Below, in pieces: positions 10,650 through 19,962 of a stretch of 64,000 nt of DNA. The stretch's first letter is position 1. Every line of letters begins with the position of its first letter. The notes under the pieces are model-generated. The model was given only the letters and a program-made list of their open reading frames with translations, was not told the origin of the DNA and did no database searches. The stretch spans positions 82,489,893 through 82,553,892 of the forward strand of contig CM045762.1 of assembly GCA_025200525.1 (NCBI GenBank), in the 5' to 3' direction. This DNA comes from Camellia lanceoleosa (Eukaryota > Streptophyta > Magnoliopsida > Ericales > Theaceae). A program made the translations under genes and the position numbers.

Positions 10650-11830
10650 TGTGGCAGATGCAATGTGTATAGACAGTTGTAATTGAACACATGTGAGTAA
10701 AGCAGAGCACGCATACAATGCAATGTGTATAGTAGGAACTTGAACACATATAAGTAAAGCAAAGCACGCATACAATGCAATGTGTATATAAAAAGGAACT
10801 TGAACACATGTAAGTAAAGCAAAGCACGCATACAATGCAATGTGTATAGAAAAAGGAACTTGAACACATATAAGTAAAGCAAAGCACGCATACAATGCAA
10901 TGTGTATATAAAAAGGAACTTGAACACATGTAAGTAAAGCAAAGCACGCATACAATGCAATGTGTATATAAAAAGGAACTTGAACACATGTAAGTAAAGC
11001 AAAGCACGCATACAATGCAATGTGTATATAAAAAGGAACTTGAACACATGTAAGTAAAGCAAAGCACGCATACAATGCAATGTGTATAGAAAAAGGAACT
11101 TGAACACATGTAAGTAAAGCAAGGCACGCATACAATGCAATGTGTATAGAAAAAGGAACTTGAACACATATAAGTAAAGCAAGGCACGCATACAATGCAA
11201 TGTGTATAGAAAAAGGAACTTGAACACATGTAAGTAAAGCAAGGAACGCATACAATGCAATGTGTATATAAAAAGGAACTTGAACACATTTAAGTAAAGC
11301 AACGCACGCATACAATGCAATGTGTATATAAAAAGGAACTTGAACACATGTAAGTAAAGCAAAGCACGCATACAATGCAATGTGTATATAAAAAGAACTT
11401 GAACACATGTAAGTAAAGCAAAGCACGCATACAATGCAATGTGTATAGAAAAAGGAACTTGAACACATGTAAGTAAAGCAAAGCATGCATACAATGCAAT
11501 GTGTATAGAAAAAGGAATTTGAACACATGTAAGTAAAGCAAAGCACGCATACAATGCAATGTGTATAGAAAAAGGAACTTGAACACATATAAGTAAAGCA
11601 AGGCACGCATACAATGCAATGTGTATATAAAAAGGAACTTGAACACATGTAAGTAAAGCAAAGCACGCATACAATGCAATGTGTATATAAAAAGGAACTT
11701 GAACACATGTAAGTAAAGCAAAGCACGCATACAATGCAATGTGTATAGAAAAAGGAACTTGAACACATGTAAGTAAAGCAAAGCACGCATACAATGCAAT
11801 GTGTATATAAAAAGGAACTTGAACACATGA
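10650..11830. repeat. 60-bp tandem array (about 19 units) in the 3' UTR of element A
   Basis: Nineteen units run from about 10681 to 11820, each 60 bp except one of 59 bp near 11390, with partial units at both ends. The unit contains TTGAACACATGTAAGTAAAG, GCACGCATACAATGCAATG and TGTATATAAAAAGG. Variants alternate TATATA/TATAGA and ACATGT/ACATAT, so units fall into sub-types that are partly interspersed. Because 60 is a multiple of three, all minus frames stay open and give 20-residue peptide repeats; these are not taken as proteins. Tandem arrays in this part of Tat elements are known as seeds of plant satellites. Confidence 0.95.
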
Positions 11831-12300
11831 AATGATTTAGAAAGTTCATGAGATATAAAAGGATATGGGAAGGAATGTCCTTCGCGTGTCCTGAGGATCG
11901 CTCACAAAAGTTGTGGTACGAGGCCAACTCGAAACTCCACTTACGTTCTGAAGACGCAGTTTCTTGGACTGCCTTGAATGATGAAGGCGCCGAATCACAC
12001 GATTGACCCGAACAAGGGCGCAAAAGGTACGATGATCGAAAGGGGGGGTATCGGTGTCAAACCCAATACTCTACTACCCTGCTATTCTTTTGCTTTACTT
12101 TCCTTTTACTAGGAGTTTAAGCACATTGCACTGCCTTAGGCGGGTTTTATTTTTTTGAAATCGCATATTTTTCTTCTTCTCTTTTTTGAAATTCATGACG
12201 GAAATGAAACAGCTATTTGTTCAAAAGGTGTTACATTTGCACGCTCTATGCATCGCATCGCAAGGCATCACACAACAATGTGATTGAAATTGAAACTGCG
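11831..12300 (+). other. Relict 3' part of a lost antisense gene (PMD-1 position)
   Basis: A short plus-strand frame, 11875-12006 (44 codons with stop), ends in DEGAESHD and is not recognised. From about 12040 the sequence resembles the 3' UTR of the element C PMD gene: T-rich tracts, GGAAATGAAAC and GTTACATTTGC. This suggests that A once had the PMD-1 gene here too. Confidence 0.35.
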
Positions 12301-12701
12301 TTTTGAAAACAAAGCATTTGAAAGACTTAAAGAGAGCGACATACAACTCGATAGGCAAATATACAACAACTCGATAAACAAACGGACGCGCCCTCATAAG
12401 AATTGACTACTGAAAGGTATTGGAAGTGGTGGGATTTCTCACATTCTCGGCGTAAACAGCTCAGAGTACAAGGGGGAGACCCACCGGCCAAGCCAAAAGT
12501 CCACCGGCCGTGAGGAATGGCCATCGGCCAAAATGGTGCTCCATCGGCCAAAAAGATGGCCGGTCGGCACTGTAGTTGGCCGGTCGGCACTAAATTGTCA
12601 ATGCCAGCAGAATGTTGACAGCTGTCCTCCACTCAACCTTATCTTCTTCAAAAGGGTTTCAACTTCGTGGTTCTCTTCATTTTCACACTGATTTGCTCTA
12701 A
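12301..12701 (+). promoter_or_regulatory. Putative promoter and 5' UTR of the element A DUF7745/PMD gene
   Basis: Positions 12480-12600 hold CACCGGCC, CATCGGCC, GGCCGGTCGGCAC (twice) and related words, matching the LTR clusters. The leader to the ATG at 12702 shows no upstream coding signal. The equivalent in B is 26040-26180. Confidence 0.5.
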
Positions 12702-13991
12702 ATGGAAGAGTTTCTCGCCCAAAATCTCGCAACTTGGATTAACAACTTGGATGGTTCGGAAAAGCTGAATTTCCGAGCTTTTGGCATAAATGCACTATTC
12801 ACTTTGCGGCGTACCCCATTGCATTTTCCATTCCTTCATGCCGCGGTAAGATTTTGGAATCCGGTGACACATGTCTTTAGCTTTAGCGGGCAAGAGGTGT
12901 GTCCTACGTTCGAAGATTTCCAAGCTTTGATGGAATCTGAGCGTAATGAAGAGATTTTGCCCCAACTTCGCTTTGGCCATGCCCAAGCCTTAGGGCGAAT
13001 GTGTGGGCTCTCAATACCCGACGCTCGTTCTCTTATTTGTGATGGGACATTGGATGTTCCGAGCTTGGTCTGTCGTTTTTCTGAGACTGGTGATCGTGGC
13101 GACCATCACAGGCAAGGCTTTCGGCGGCACGCCCTCTGTCTATGCATGCTATCTCATTTTCTGTTCGTTTCTGGTTCCGGAGGACCCAGTGTCCGGTTGA
13201 TTGAAATTGCCCAAGGCTTGAAGGAGGGCCAAAGCTGCATTGCCATGGTCTTGGCTGAGACACTGTTGGGCTTAGACGCCTTTTATCGTCGAGAGACGAT
13301 CAGATTAGCAGGGAGTCCACTATTACTGCAGGTAATATTTCCCACCCAATCTCACATTTATGTTTGCTCACATCACTCGGCCCTCAGGCTCGGTTTTTCT
13401 CACAAAAACCCTTTCTCACTTTTTCTCTCATCGCACTTCTCTCTATTCTTTATTCTCTCATTTTTCATCCCTCCCCAGGTGTGGTTAATGGATAAGCTGA
13501 AGGTCGTAGATTCTTGCCCAACGTATTCAGCTCGTGGCTACTTCTTCAGGCAACGCCTAGTTGATGCCCTTGATGAGGGTTGGTGGTTTGAATGGATGTG
13601 CAGTTTGTCCGCGGACCGCATTGCTTGGCGGTGCCCTTGGCTCGATCTCCCAATGATGAGTTATAGCATGACCCGTCAACCCGGGATCCAATTGATTGGC
13701 TTGACTCACTGTGTCTTCTACTTCCCATTCCGTATCCTGCGCCAGTTCGGTCATAATCAGACTTGTCCGCCGGAAGGGATAGAGTACCCAGTTACATTCC
13801 CGATTCGAGGCGCACAGTTGGCCCGATATGCCACAGCATGGAGGACGAGAGAACTCCTGGCCCCCGCTCCCACTTTCAGTTGCGCTTTGTCTGATGAGTG
13901 TTTGGATTGGCTTAACGAAGAGGCACAGGAAGGGCCCACTTTGGCATCAGAGGCTTCGACCAGCTCCAGGAGGGGGCGCAGGGACATTTGA
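12702..13991 (+). CDS. DUF7745 / plant mobile domain-like protein, antisense gene of element A
   Basis: Two exons, 12702-13331 and 13479-13991, give about 380 residues. The intron (13332-13478) has a CAG|GTAATA donor and a CCCCAG|G acceptor. It is 147 nt and stop-free, so retention adds 49 residues in frame. Features seen are the start MEEFLAQNLATWINNL, then RFWNPVTHVFSFSGQEVCPTF, which is typical of the family, then VLAETLLGLD, VWLMDKL after the intron, and WWFEWMCSL. The tail is Ser/Arg-rich (STSSRRGRRDI). It is convergent with pol, whose stop lies about 700 bp away. Antisense genes of this class are known in Tat elements. No enzymatic residues are evident and the function is unknown. It is the only fully open antisense gene in the window; the B copy is broken. 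Confidence 0.85.
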   Translation: MEEFLAQNLATWINNLDGSEKLNFRAFGINALFTLRRTPLHFPFLHAAVRFWNPVTHVFSFSGQEVCPTFEDFQALMESERNEEILPQLRFGHAQALGRMCGLSIPDARSLICDGTLDVPSLVCRFSETGDRGDHHRQGFRRHALCLCMLSHFLFVSGSGGPSVRLIEIAQGLKEGQSCIAMVLAETLLGLDAFYRRETIRLAGSPLLLQVIFPTQSHIYVCSHHSALRLGFSHKNPFSLFLSSHFSLFFILSFFIPPQVWLMDKLKVVDSCPTYSARGYFFRQRLVDALDEGWWFEWMCSLSADRIAWRCPWLDLPMMSYSMTRQPGIQLIGLTHCVFYFPFRILRQFGHNQTCPPEGIEYPVTFPIRGAQLARYATAWRTRELLAPAPTFSCALSDECLDWLNEEAQEGPTLASEASTSSRRGRRDI

Positions 13992-14696
13992 CTTGACCAT
14001 GCCCCGGATTTATTGCTTTATTGGTACTTTCAAGTTTTCTTTCTGAATGTAAGAAAAAGCAACTTCAATTGTATGCAAGAGCAAGAGAACTCTATTTGAA
14101 ATCAATGAAATTGAAGGTTGTGGTACTGAAAATTTTCCGTTTTGGTCCAGAAATGGTCTTAGTTGTAAAAAGATTTATTTGAACAAAGTCGTCTTCATTA
14201 AAACTTTTCAAAACTATTTTTGATATGGATCAGAACTGGACACGCCTGAGATCTGTCACCGAGATGCACAACCCCGGATCCTAGCAACTGGAAAGTTGCC
14301 CCTTGTTTGAATGGTACTGCGGCACTGTACGGCAACGGAAAGTTGCCCCTAGTCTGAATAGCACTGTACCGGAGATTGCGATAAATGCTGATGGGCAAAG
14401 ATGACCAAGATGATCAAATGGACAAAGTTGATCGGGGAAGAGTTTATGGCTGAACTTCAGGACGAAGCTGCCTACGTATCCCAAAGATGGGAATCAAGCC
14501 TTACGTAGTTCAGGCTTGGGTTCACTCGAGTATTTTCACTCTCCTTTTGCGCTCTAACTTTTGCCAAGGCCGCCCTTTTGCGGGTTTTCAACCTTGCGAG
14601 CTCAGTTTTTATATATATATATTTTTTCTAACTAATTTTTTTGTGCTCTGGATTTTGCCTAGGTCGCCCTTTCGGGTTTTCGGCCTAGCGAGCCTC
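13992..14696 (-). other. Spacer between the pol stop and the antisense gene, with small hairpins
   Basis: Two hairpins, 14284-14299 (GCAACT/AGTTGC) and 14331-14347 (GGCAAC/GTTGCC), each sit beside AGGGGCAAC or AAGGGGCAAC in the element sense, close to the true PPT. A T-rich run lies at 14610-14640. The sequence CTTTTGCCAAGGCCGCCC.TTTTGCGGGTTTTC, with a similar TTGCCTAGGTCGCCC downstream, forms a rough direct repeat (14555-14700). No gene is seen. Confidence 0.6.
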
Positions 14697-17600
14697 TCAG
14701 GGGTAATATTTCTTCAACTTGTCCATGTTGATCGGTTGGGAGAACTCTAGGCCATCTAGGTCCATCAGAACCACCACAGACACTGACCAGATTGACTTGA
14801 TGATGTAGGGACCAGTCCAATTGGGTCTGAACTTGCCCCTTGGGTCGTGGATGGGAACTCGGTTGTCTTTGAGCACCAGATCTCCTTCTTTCAAATTCCT
14901 GGACTTAACTTTCTTGTTGAAAGCCCGGGCGATTCTGCGCTGATAACCTTGGACATGGTACAGTGCTTTCAACCTTCTTTCATCAAAGAGCATGAGTTCC
15001 TCGAATCTACTCTGCTGCCAATCTGCCTCAGCTATCTGACACTCAGCCAGCACTCGCAATGATGGAACCTCAATCTCAATTGGTAGAACGGCTTCCATCC
15101 CATAGACCAGTGAATAAGGAGTTGCTCCAGTTGAAGTTCTAATTGAAGTCCGGTAGCCCCACAGAGCGAATGGCAACTTGTCTGGCCAGTCCCGATAGGT
15201 TTCCACCATCTTCTGCAAAATGTGTTTGATGTTCTTGTTGGCGGCCTCAACTGCTCCGTTGGTTTGCGGCCGGTATGTAGATGACTTATGAAAAGCCACA
15301 TTATACTTCTCCAGCAAATCAATCACCTCTTTCTTGAAGTGAGAACCATTGTCCGAAATGATCTCATTCGGGACTCCATAGCGGCAGATAATGTTGTTTC
15401 GGATAAACTTCGCGACGTGCGAAGCCTTCAATACAGCATAAGATTGGGCCTCGACCCACTTTGTGAAATAGTCTATTGCTACCAAGATAAACTCATGCCC
15501 ATTCGACCCCTTCGGGGTAACAGCTCCAATCACATCGATTCCCCAAACTGAGAACGGCCATGGTGATGTCATGTTGTATAACTTTGATGGCGGGATGTTC
15601 CTGCGGTTTGCGTGAATCTGGCATTTATGGCATCGCCGAACAAAACCGATGCAATCTTCCTCCATGGTAGACCAATAGTAGCCTTGTCTGAGAATCTTTC
15701 GTGCCAGCATCACCCCATTCACGTGTGCCCCACATTCTCCTCCATGGATGGCCTCCATCAGACGCTTCGACTCTTCAGCTTCCACACACAGCTTGTGCAT
15801 TCCCAGATGACCTCTTTTGTACAACTTACCCCCGCAGATGATAAACTGAACAGCTATTCTTCTGATTGCCCTCTTGTCTTTGGCGTTTGCCCCTGGTGGG
15901 TACGTCTCCTTCTCTAAGAAGTTCCATATGTCGTAATACCAAGGGTTGTTATCCTGCACTTCATCTATGGCAGAGATCGACTCGTAGGCGGGTGCAATTT
16001 TCTGGTCAATAATGACTGGACGCATCCGGACTCCAGATGGGATGTCTATCATAGAAGATAGAGTTACTAGCGAATCTGCAAACCTGTTGTTCTCTCTCAC
16101 TAAGTGAGTGAAATTTAGCTTTTCAAACCGAGGAATTAACAAATCCAAGGTCTGATGGTAAGTTATCATCTTTTCCTCTTTTACTTTCCAGTCTCCTTTC
16201 GCTTGAGAGACTACTAGGTTCGAATCTCCAATGACGTCCAATCGCCTTGCCCCTAGTTCTAGGGCAGCTTCTAAACCGGCAATACAAGCCTCATACTCTG
16301 CCTCATTGTTCGAGACTTCGAACCGGAGCTTAAATGCTAAAGGGATACGGGAGTCGTCGGGCGCTATCAGCAACACCCCTATCCCATATCCGTATTGATT
16401 TGACGCTCCGTCAAAGTACATCGTCCAAGTTTCATCTTCGATGTGCAGAATATCTTCATCTGGGAATAGGTACTCAACTGCTTCATCCCCTTCAACCGGG
16501 TGGTCGGCAAGGAACTCTGCTACCGCTCTCCCTTTTACGGACTTGCGCGTCACATACTTGAGATCAAACTCAGAGAGCAACAACAGCCAATGAGCTAGCC
16601 TAGCTGTAAGTGCTGGTTTCTCGAAAAGATATTTGATGGGATCAAGTCGTGAAACCAACATTACAGAGTGAGCTAACAGGTAGTGCCGCAGCTTCCGGGT
16701 AGCCCATACCAAGGCCAAACAAGCCTTCTCTAGCGGAGTGTAGCGGGTCTCGTAATCCAGCATCTTTTTGCTCAGATAGTAGATGGCCCTTTCCACTTTA
16801 TCTTCCGACTCTTGCGCGAGCATACAGCCCATTGTAGTTTCAGTCACTGACAGATACAATATCAACGGCTTCCCCGGCTTCGGTGGTGACAACACGGGCG
16901 GATTCTGTAGATACTCTTTAATCTGTTCAAACGCAGCTTGGCATCGGCCGTCCCAATGGAACTTCTTTCCTTTCTTCAAAAGACCAAAAAGTGGTTCACA
17001 AGTTAAGGTTAGTTTTGAGATAAACCGCCTTATGAATTGCACTTTACCCAGAAAGCCTCGCACCTCCTTTTCAGTCATTGGTGGTGGCATTTCTAAGATG
17101 GCCTTGATTTTAGAAGGGTCGACTTCGATGCCCCTTTGTGTAATCAGAAATCCCAACATTTTTCCCGCTGTAACACCAAACGTACATTTTTGAGGATTCA
17201 GCCGCAGCCTAAATTCCCTGATCCTTTGGAAAAACTTTTGCAAGGCGGTGTAGTGGCCCTCTCTTTCTTTGGACTTGACAATCATGTCGTCCACATACAC
17301 CTCAACCTCTTTATGGATCATGTCATGTAATATTGTGGTTGCAGCCCGTTGATACGTAGCCCCAGCGTTCTTTAGCCCAAATGGCATCACTCTGTAGCAA
17401 TATGTACCCCACGGGGTGGTAAAAGCAGTCTTCTCCCGGTCTTCGGGTGCCATTACTATCTGATTATAGCCTGAAAAGCCATCCATGAACGAAAGCAAAG
17501 CATGCCCTGCTGTAAAATCTACCAACTCGTCGATATGCGGCAAGGGAAAGTCATCCTTCGGACTGGCTCTGTTCAAATCCCTGAAGCCTACACATACCCG

Positions 17601-17792
17601 GATTCTGCCATCCTTCTTCGGCACCGGAAGAATGTTGGCCAGCCAGGTCGGGTATTCGGATACCAGCAGGATGCCTGCGTCAATTTTCTTGGTGACATCT
17701 TTTTTGATTTTAATGGCCCAATTAGGGCGGATCCTTCTGAGTTTCGCTTGATGTGTCGGGCCTCGGTCAAGAGGATCCGGTCTTGCATAATA
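14697..17792 (-). CDS. Element A pol: reverse transcriptase, RNase H, aRH, integrase
   Basis: The frame is open from 17792 to the TGA at 14697-14699. In order it shows the RT (KIDAGILLVSEYPTWLANILPVPKK, VCVGFRDLNRASPKDDFPLP, FMDGFSGYNQI, catalytic YVDD), a retroviral-type RNase H with LILYLSVTET in place of the usual Asp, and a second RNase H of archaeal type (YFDGASNQYG, NNEAEYEACIAGLE, VIGDSNLVV, RFADSL). The integrase follows, with an HHCC finger (IHGGECGAH..CHKCQ), core WGIDVIG, IISDNGSHF and NGAVEAANK, and a C-terminus ending INMDKLKKYYP. A second RNase H is the signature of the Tat lineage. Upstream, small indels near 17770-17810 separate this frame from the linker, so the copy is probably inactive. 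One RT change is visible: VGF where B reads VDF. Confidence 0.92.
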   Translation of the reverse strand, partial: YYARPDPLDRGPTHQAKLRRIRPNWAIKIKKDVTKKIDAGILLVSEYPTWLANILPVPKKDGRIRVCVGFRDLNRASPKDDFPLPHIDELVDFTAGHALLSFMDGFSGYNQIVMAPEDREKTAFTTPWGTYCYRVMPFGLKNAGATYQRAATTILHDMIHKEVEVYVDDMIVKSKEREGHYTALQKFFQRIREFRLRLNPQKCTFGVTAGKMLGFLITQRGIEVDPSKIKAILEMPPPMTEKEVRGFLGKVQFIRRFISKLTLTCEPLFGLLKKGKKFHWDGRCQAAFEQIKEYLQNPPVLSPPKPGKPLILYLSVTETTMGCMLAQESEDKVERAIYYLSKKMLDYETRYTPLEKACLALVWATRKLRHYLLAHSVMLVSRLDPIKYLFEKPALTARLAHWLLLLSEFDLKYVTRKSVKGRAVAEFLADHPVEGDEAVEYLFPDEDILHIEDETWTMYFDGASNQYGYGIGVLLIAPDDSRIPLAFKLRFEVSNNEAEYEACIAGLEAALELGARRLDVIGDSNLVVSQAKGDWKVKEEKMITYHQTLDLLIPRFEKLNFTHLVRENNRFADSLVTLSSMIDIPSGVRMRPVIIDQKIAPAYESISAIDEVQDNNPWYYDIWNFLEKETYPPGANAKDKRAIRRIAVQFIICGGKLYKRGHLGMHKLCVEAEESKRLMEAIHGGECGAHVNGVMLARKILRQGYYWSTMEEDCIGFVRRCHKCQIHANRRNIPPSKLYNMTSPWPFSVWGIDVIGAVTPKGSNGHEFILVAIDYFTKWVEAQSYAVLKASHVAKFIRNNIICRYGVPNEIISDNGSHFKKEVIDLLEKYNVAFHKSSTYRPQTNGAVEAANKNIKHILQKMVETYRDWPDKLPFALWGYRTSIRTSTGATPYSLVYGMEAVLPIEIEVPSLRVLAECQIAEADWQQSRFEELMLFDERRLKALYHVQGYQRRIARAFNKKVKSRNLKEGDLVLKDNRVPIHDPRGKFRPNWTGPYIIKSIWSVSVVVLMDLDGLEFSQPINMDKLKKYYP

Positions 17793-18606
17793 TCAGATTG
17801 ATTCGAGCATGTCTTCGTAGGACCACGCGAAAACATCTTTGAAATCTTTTAATAAAGCGACTAAGCGCTCGCGTTCCTCCGAAGACAACGTGGACCCGAT
17901 CTGGACCAGCCGCGGGTCCTTCTCAGTACCAACATTCACGGTAGTGATTTCATCCATCAAGGGTTTAACAAACCTCTCCTGCTCTTGTTCAATTAGTCGT
18001 TGCAAAACCGGAGGAATTTCGTCCTCGTCGTTTTCATCAAAATTTTGAAAGTCCTGATTTAAGCAATAAACCAAGGGCACAGAAAAGTACTCGGAAACCA
18101 CAGTCACCTCATTCTCATTAGATACTTCCGGACCGTCCAATTCCTCTGTTACAACAGACTCAAAAGAGAAAGAAAAAGATGACCTGGACAGGACTATGGC
18201 ATCCGGGTTATCACCCCCAGGAATACCGGACTCAGACTCAGACGAGCTGGAACCTGATTCCGACTCACAAGACTCGGTGGAATCAGATTCCGGCTCACTA
18301 CCTGACCTTGTCGCTTGACAAAAATCCTCCTCAGATTGCCAGTGAGGGAGGGTGCGATGGATGCATCCAAAATAGCTGATGGTAGGCCCGTAGCCATTTC
18401 ATCTCCGATCATGGACACCGAAGAGTCGTCCCCCAAGCACACCTGGTTGATCAAAGGATCTGAAAGTAGACAGGCCAGTGCTACCCCCATTTCAAACTCT
18501 GTGTCCGCATACTCCAATTCCTTGCTATATTCAAATTTCAACTGCTCGGTTCGCTCTTTCGCAACATCATCCCGGATAAGCGCAAGTCGAAGAAAATTTC
18601 AAATCC
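17793..18606 (-). pseudogene. Element A protease-RT linker (acidic), frameshifted
   Basis: Two frames, 18541-18194 and 18140-17793, cover a region that is one open frame in B (30816-31631). It holds TEFEMGVALACLLSDPLINQ, then an acidic Ser/Glu-rich stretch, then NQDFQNFDENDEDEIPPVLQ and LLKDFKDVFAWSYEDM, the usual run-in to Ty3 RT. A frameshift near 18200-18300 and another at the 3' end break it. Confidence 0.8.
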
Positions 18607-19962
18607 CTAAGATGCTTTTTCTTTATTCAGCCATGGCTCCGGAAAACCACAGAATGGGAAGTCTTCCCCCTCCCGGACGAAACGTCCGTTCAAGGTACCC
18701 CGGATGGGCCGGTGCATCAATTCAAAAGGTTTCCCCATCTGTTTTGCTTTGGCCCTTCCTACCATCTCTCTTCCTTTTCTTACCCAATCTTCCTTAGTGG
18801 GCAGATAACCCAAGCCGAAGGTATGAGGATTGTGCGGCACTTCGGCCAACGCTGCAATGCCCTTACGGCCGCTCTTCCCTAATCCCATCCCGGGGATGTA
18901 TTGGAGTTTGTTCATGAGGTACACTGCTTGGGCACTAACATATATCCCTTCATTAGCGGCCATAACATTCTGTATGACCTGAGCCTCAGCCAAGGTAAAC
19001 CCTGATATGAATACGTCCTCTATGCCATGCTCGATTTCCAGAAGAAGCGTGGATACCTCGGGTGGTGGGTGGATCGACGAATTCCCGAAGACGATGGCTA
19101 CTCCCTTTCCGTAGGGGTATTTCACCATTTGATGCAAAGTGGATGACACTGCCTTCACCTGATGCAGCCACGGCCGCCCCAAAAGCAAATTAAAAGTCGC
19201 GGGGACTTCCAGGACGTGGAAATCTATCTCATGTCGTCCCGGCCCAACCTTTGTCTGAACTTTAACCGTTCCCATCACTTCTCTACTTGTATTGTCGTAC
19301 GCCCGGATGACTTGGGCTGTTGGTATGAAATCTGCAGTTTTTAAGCCAATCGCATACACCGTCCTTGCTGGGCAGACGTTGATGGCAGACCCAGTGTCGA
19401 CTAGTACCACCGGTATCCATTTGTCTCTACATTCCACGGAGATGTAGAGGGGTTTATTGTGATTTGCGCCCTCAGGCGGTAGTTCTTTAGCCGAAAAGGT
19501 TAACGTCGGGGAACCTCCTCCCGGGAAGACCAGTCCAACCAGCTGCTCTGGTGTAGTCTCTATGGAGAGTTTGGCCTTATCCATGGCTGTCAAAACGGCC
19601 TGCCTATGCACTCGTGAGGCCATGAGCAGTCCCCAAATAGAGATGTCTGCTTGTATCTTTTTCAACTGTCTTAATACGGCCTCATCCTCGAGTTGCTTTT
19701 CTTTCTGTCTCTCTGTCTCCCTATCCTTTCCGGACGTCTCTGGTTGATCCAAGTGCGGAGGCTTGAAATACCGTCCACTCCTAGTCATATGGTCGATTTC
19801 TCCAAGGTACCAGGTATTATCGGGTTGGTTATTCCCCCAATCTTCATCCGTATGGGCAAGACATAGGTCCTCATCTTCCCTCCACATTCCGTCAGCGGCC
19901 GACAGACACCTGTCCGGCTCTGGTATGACTGTTCTCATGCTCGCAGCACCTTCCATCCACAT
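18607..19962 (-). CDS. Element A aspartic protease with G-patch
   Basis: The 451-residue frame begins with an acidic, Trp-rich part, then GRYFKPPHLDQPE and a charged coiled segment (ETERQKEKQLEDEAVLRQLKK). The retropepsin follows: WIPVVLVDTGSAINVCPA with the catalytic DTG, and FNLLLGRPWLH near its end. A G-patch (YIPGMGLGKSGRKG) follows, then GLGYLPTKEDW. A G-patch after the protease is known in Tat and some retroviral proteases, where it binds RNA. The frame overlaps the end of gag by 28 bp in another phase; in E the same junction is in one frame, so the shift is secondary. Confidence 0.9.
   Translation of the reverse strand: MWMEGAASMRTVIPEPDRCLSAADGMWREDEDLCLAHTDEDWGNNQPDNTWYLGEIDHMTRSGRYFKPPHLDQPETSGKDRETERQKEKQLEDEAVLRQLKKIQADISIWGLLMASRVHRQAVLTAMDKAKLSIETTPEQLVGLVFPGGGSPTLTFSAKELPPEGANHNKPLYISVECRDKWIPVVLVDTGSAINVCPARTVYAIGLKTADFIPTAQVIRAYDNTSREVMGTVKVQTKVGPGRHEIDFHVLEVPATFNLLLGRPWLHQVKAVSSTLHQMVKYPYGKGVAIVFGNSSIHPPPEVSTLLLEIEHGIEDVFISGFTLAEAQVIQNVMAANEGIYVSAQAVYLMNKLQYIPGMGLGKSGRKGIAALAEVPHNPHTFGLGYLPTKEDWVRKGREMVGRAKAKQMGKPFELMHRPIRGTLNGRFVREGEDFPFCGFPEPWLNKEKAS

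Noticed and set aside
10650..11830. CRISPR-like array
   Set aside because: Units are head to tail without unique spacers, in plant retrotransposon DNA.
10554..12023. Long minus-strand frames with 20-residue peptide repeats
   Set aside because: They exist because the 60-bp repeat is a multiple of three; all three minus frames stay open over the array, and there is no family match or conserved start.
12702..13991. Envelope-like gene in the 3' region of A
   Set aside because: It lies antisense to pol, has no signal peptide or membrane segment outside the intron, and matches the DUF7745/PMD family.
17793..18606. Ogre-type intron between protease and RT
   Set aside because: In B and E the linker is coding and in phase except for single stops; no strong donor/acceptor pair replaces it.
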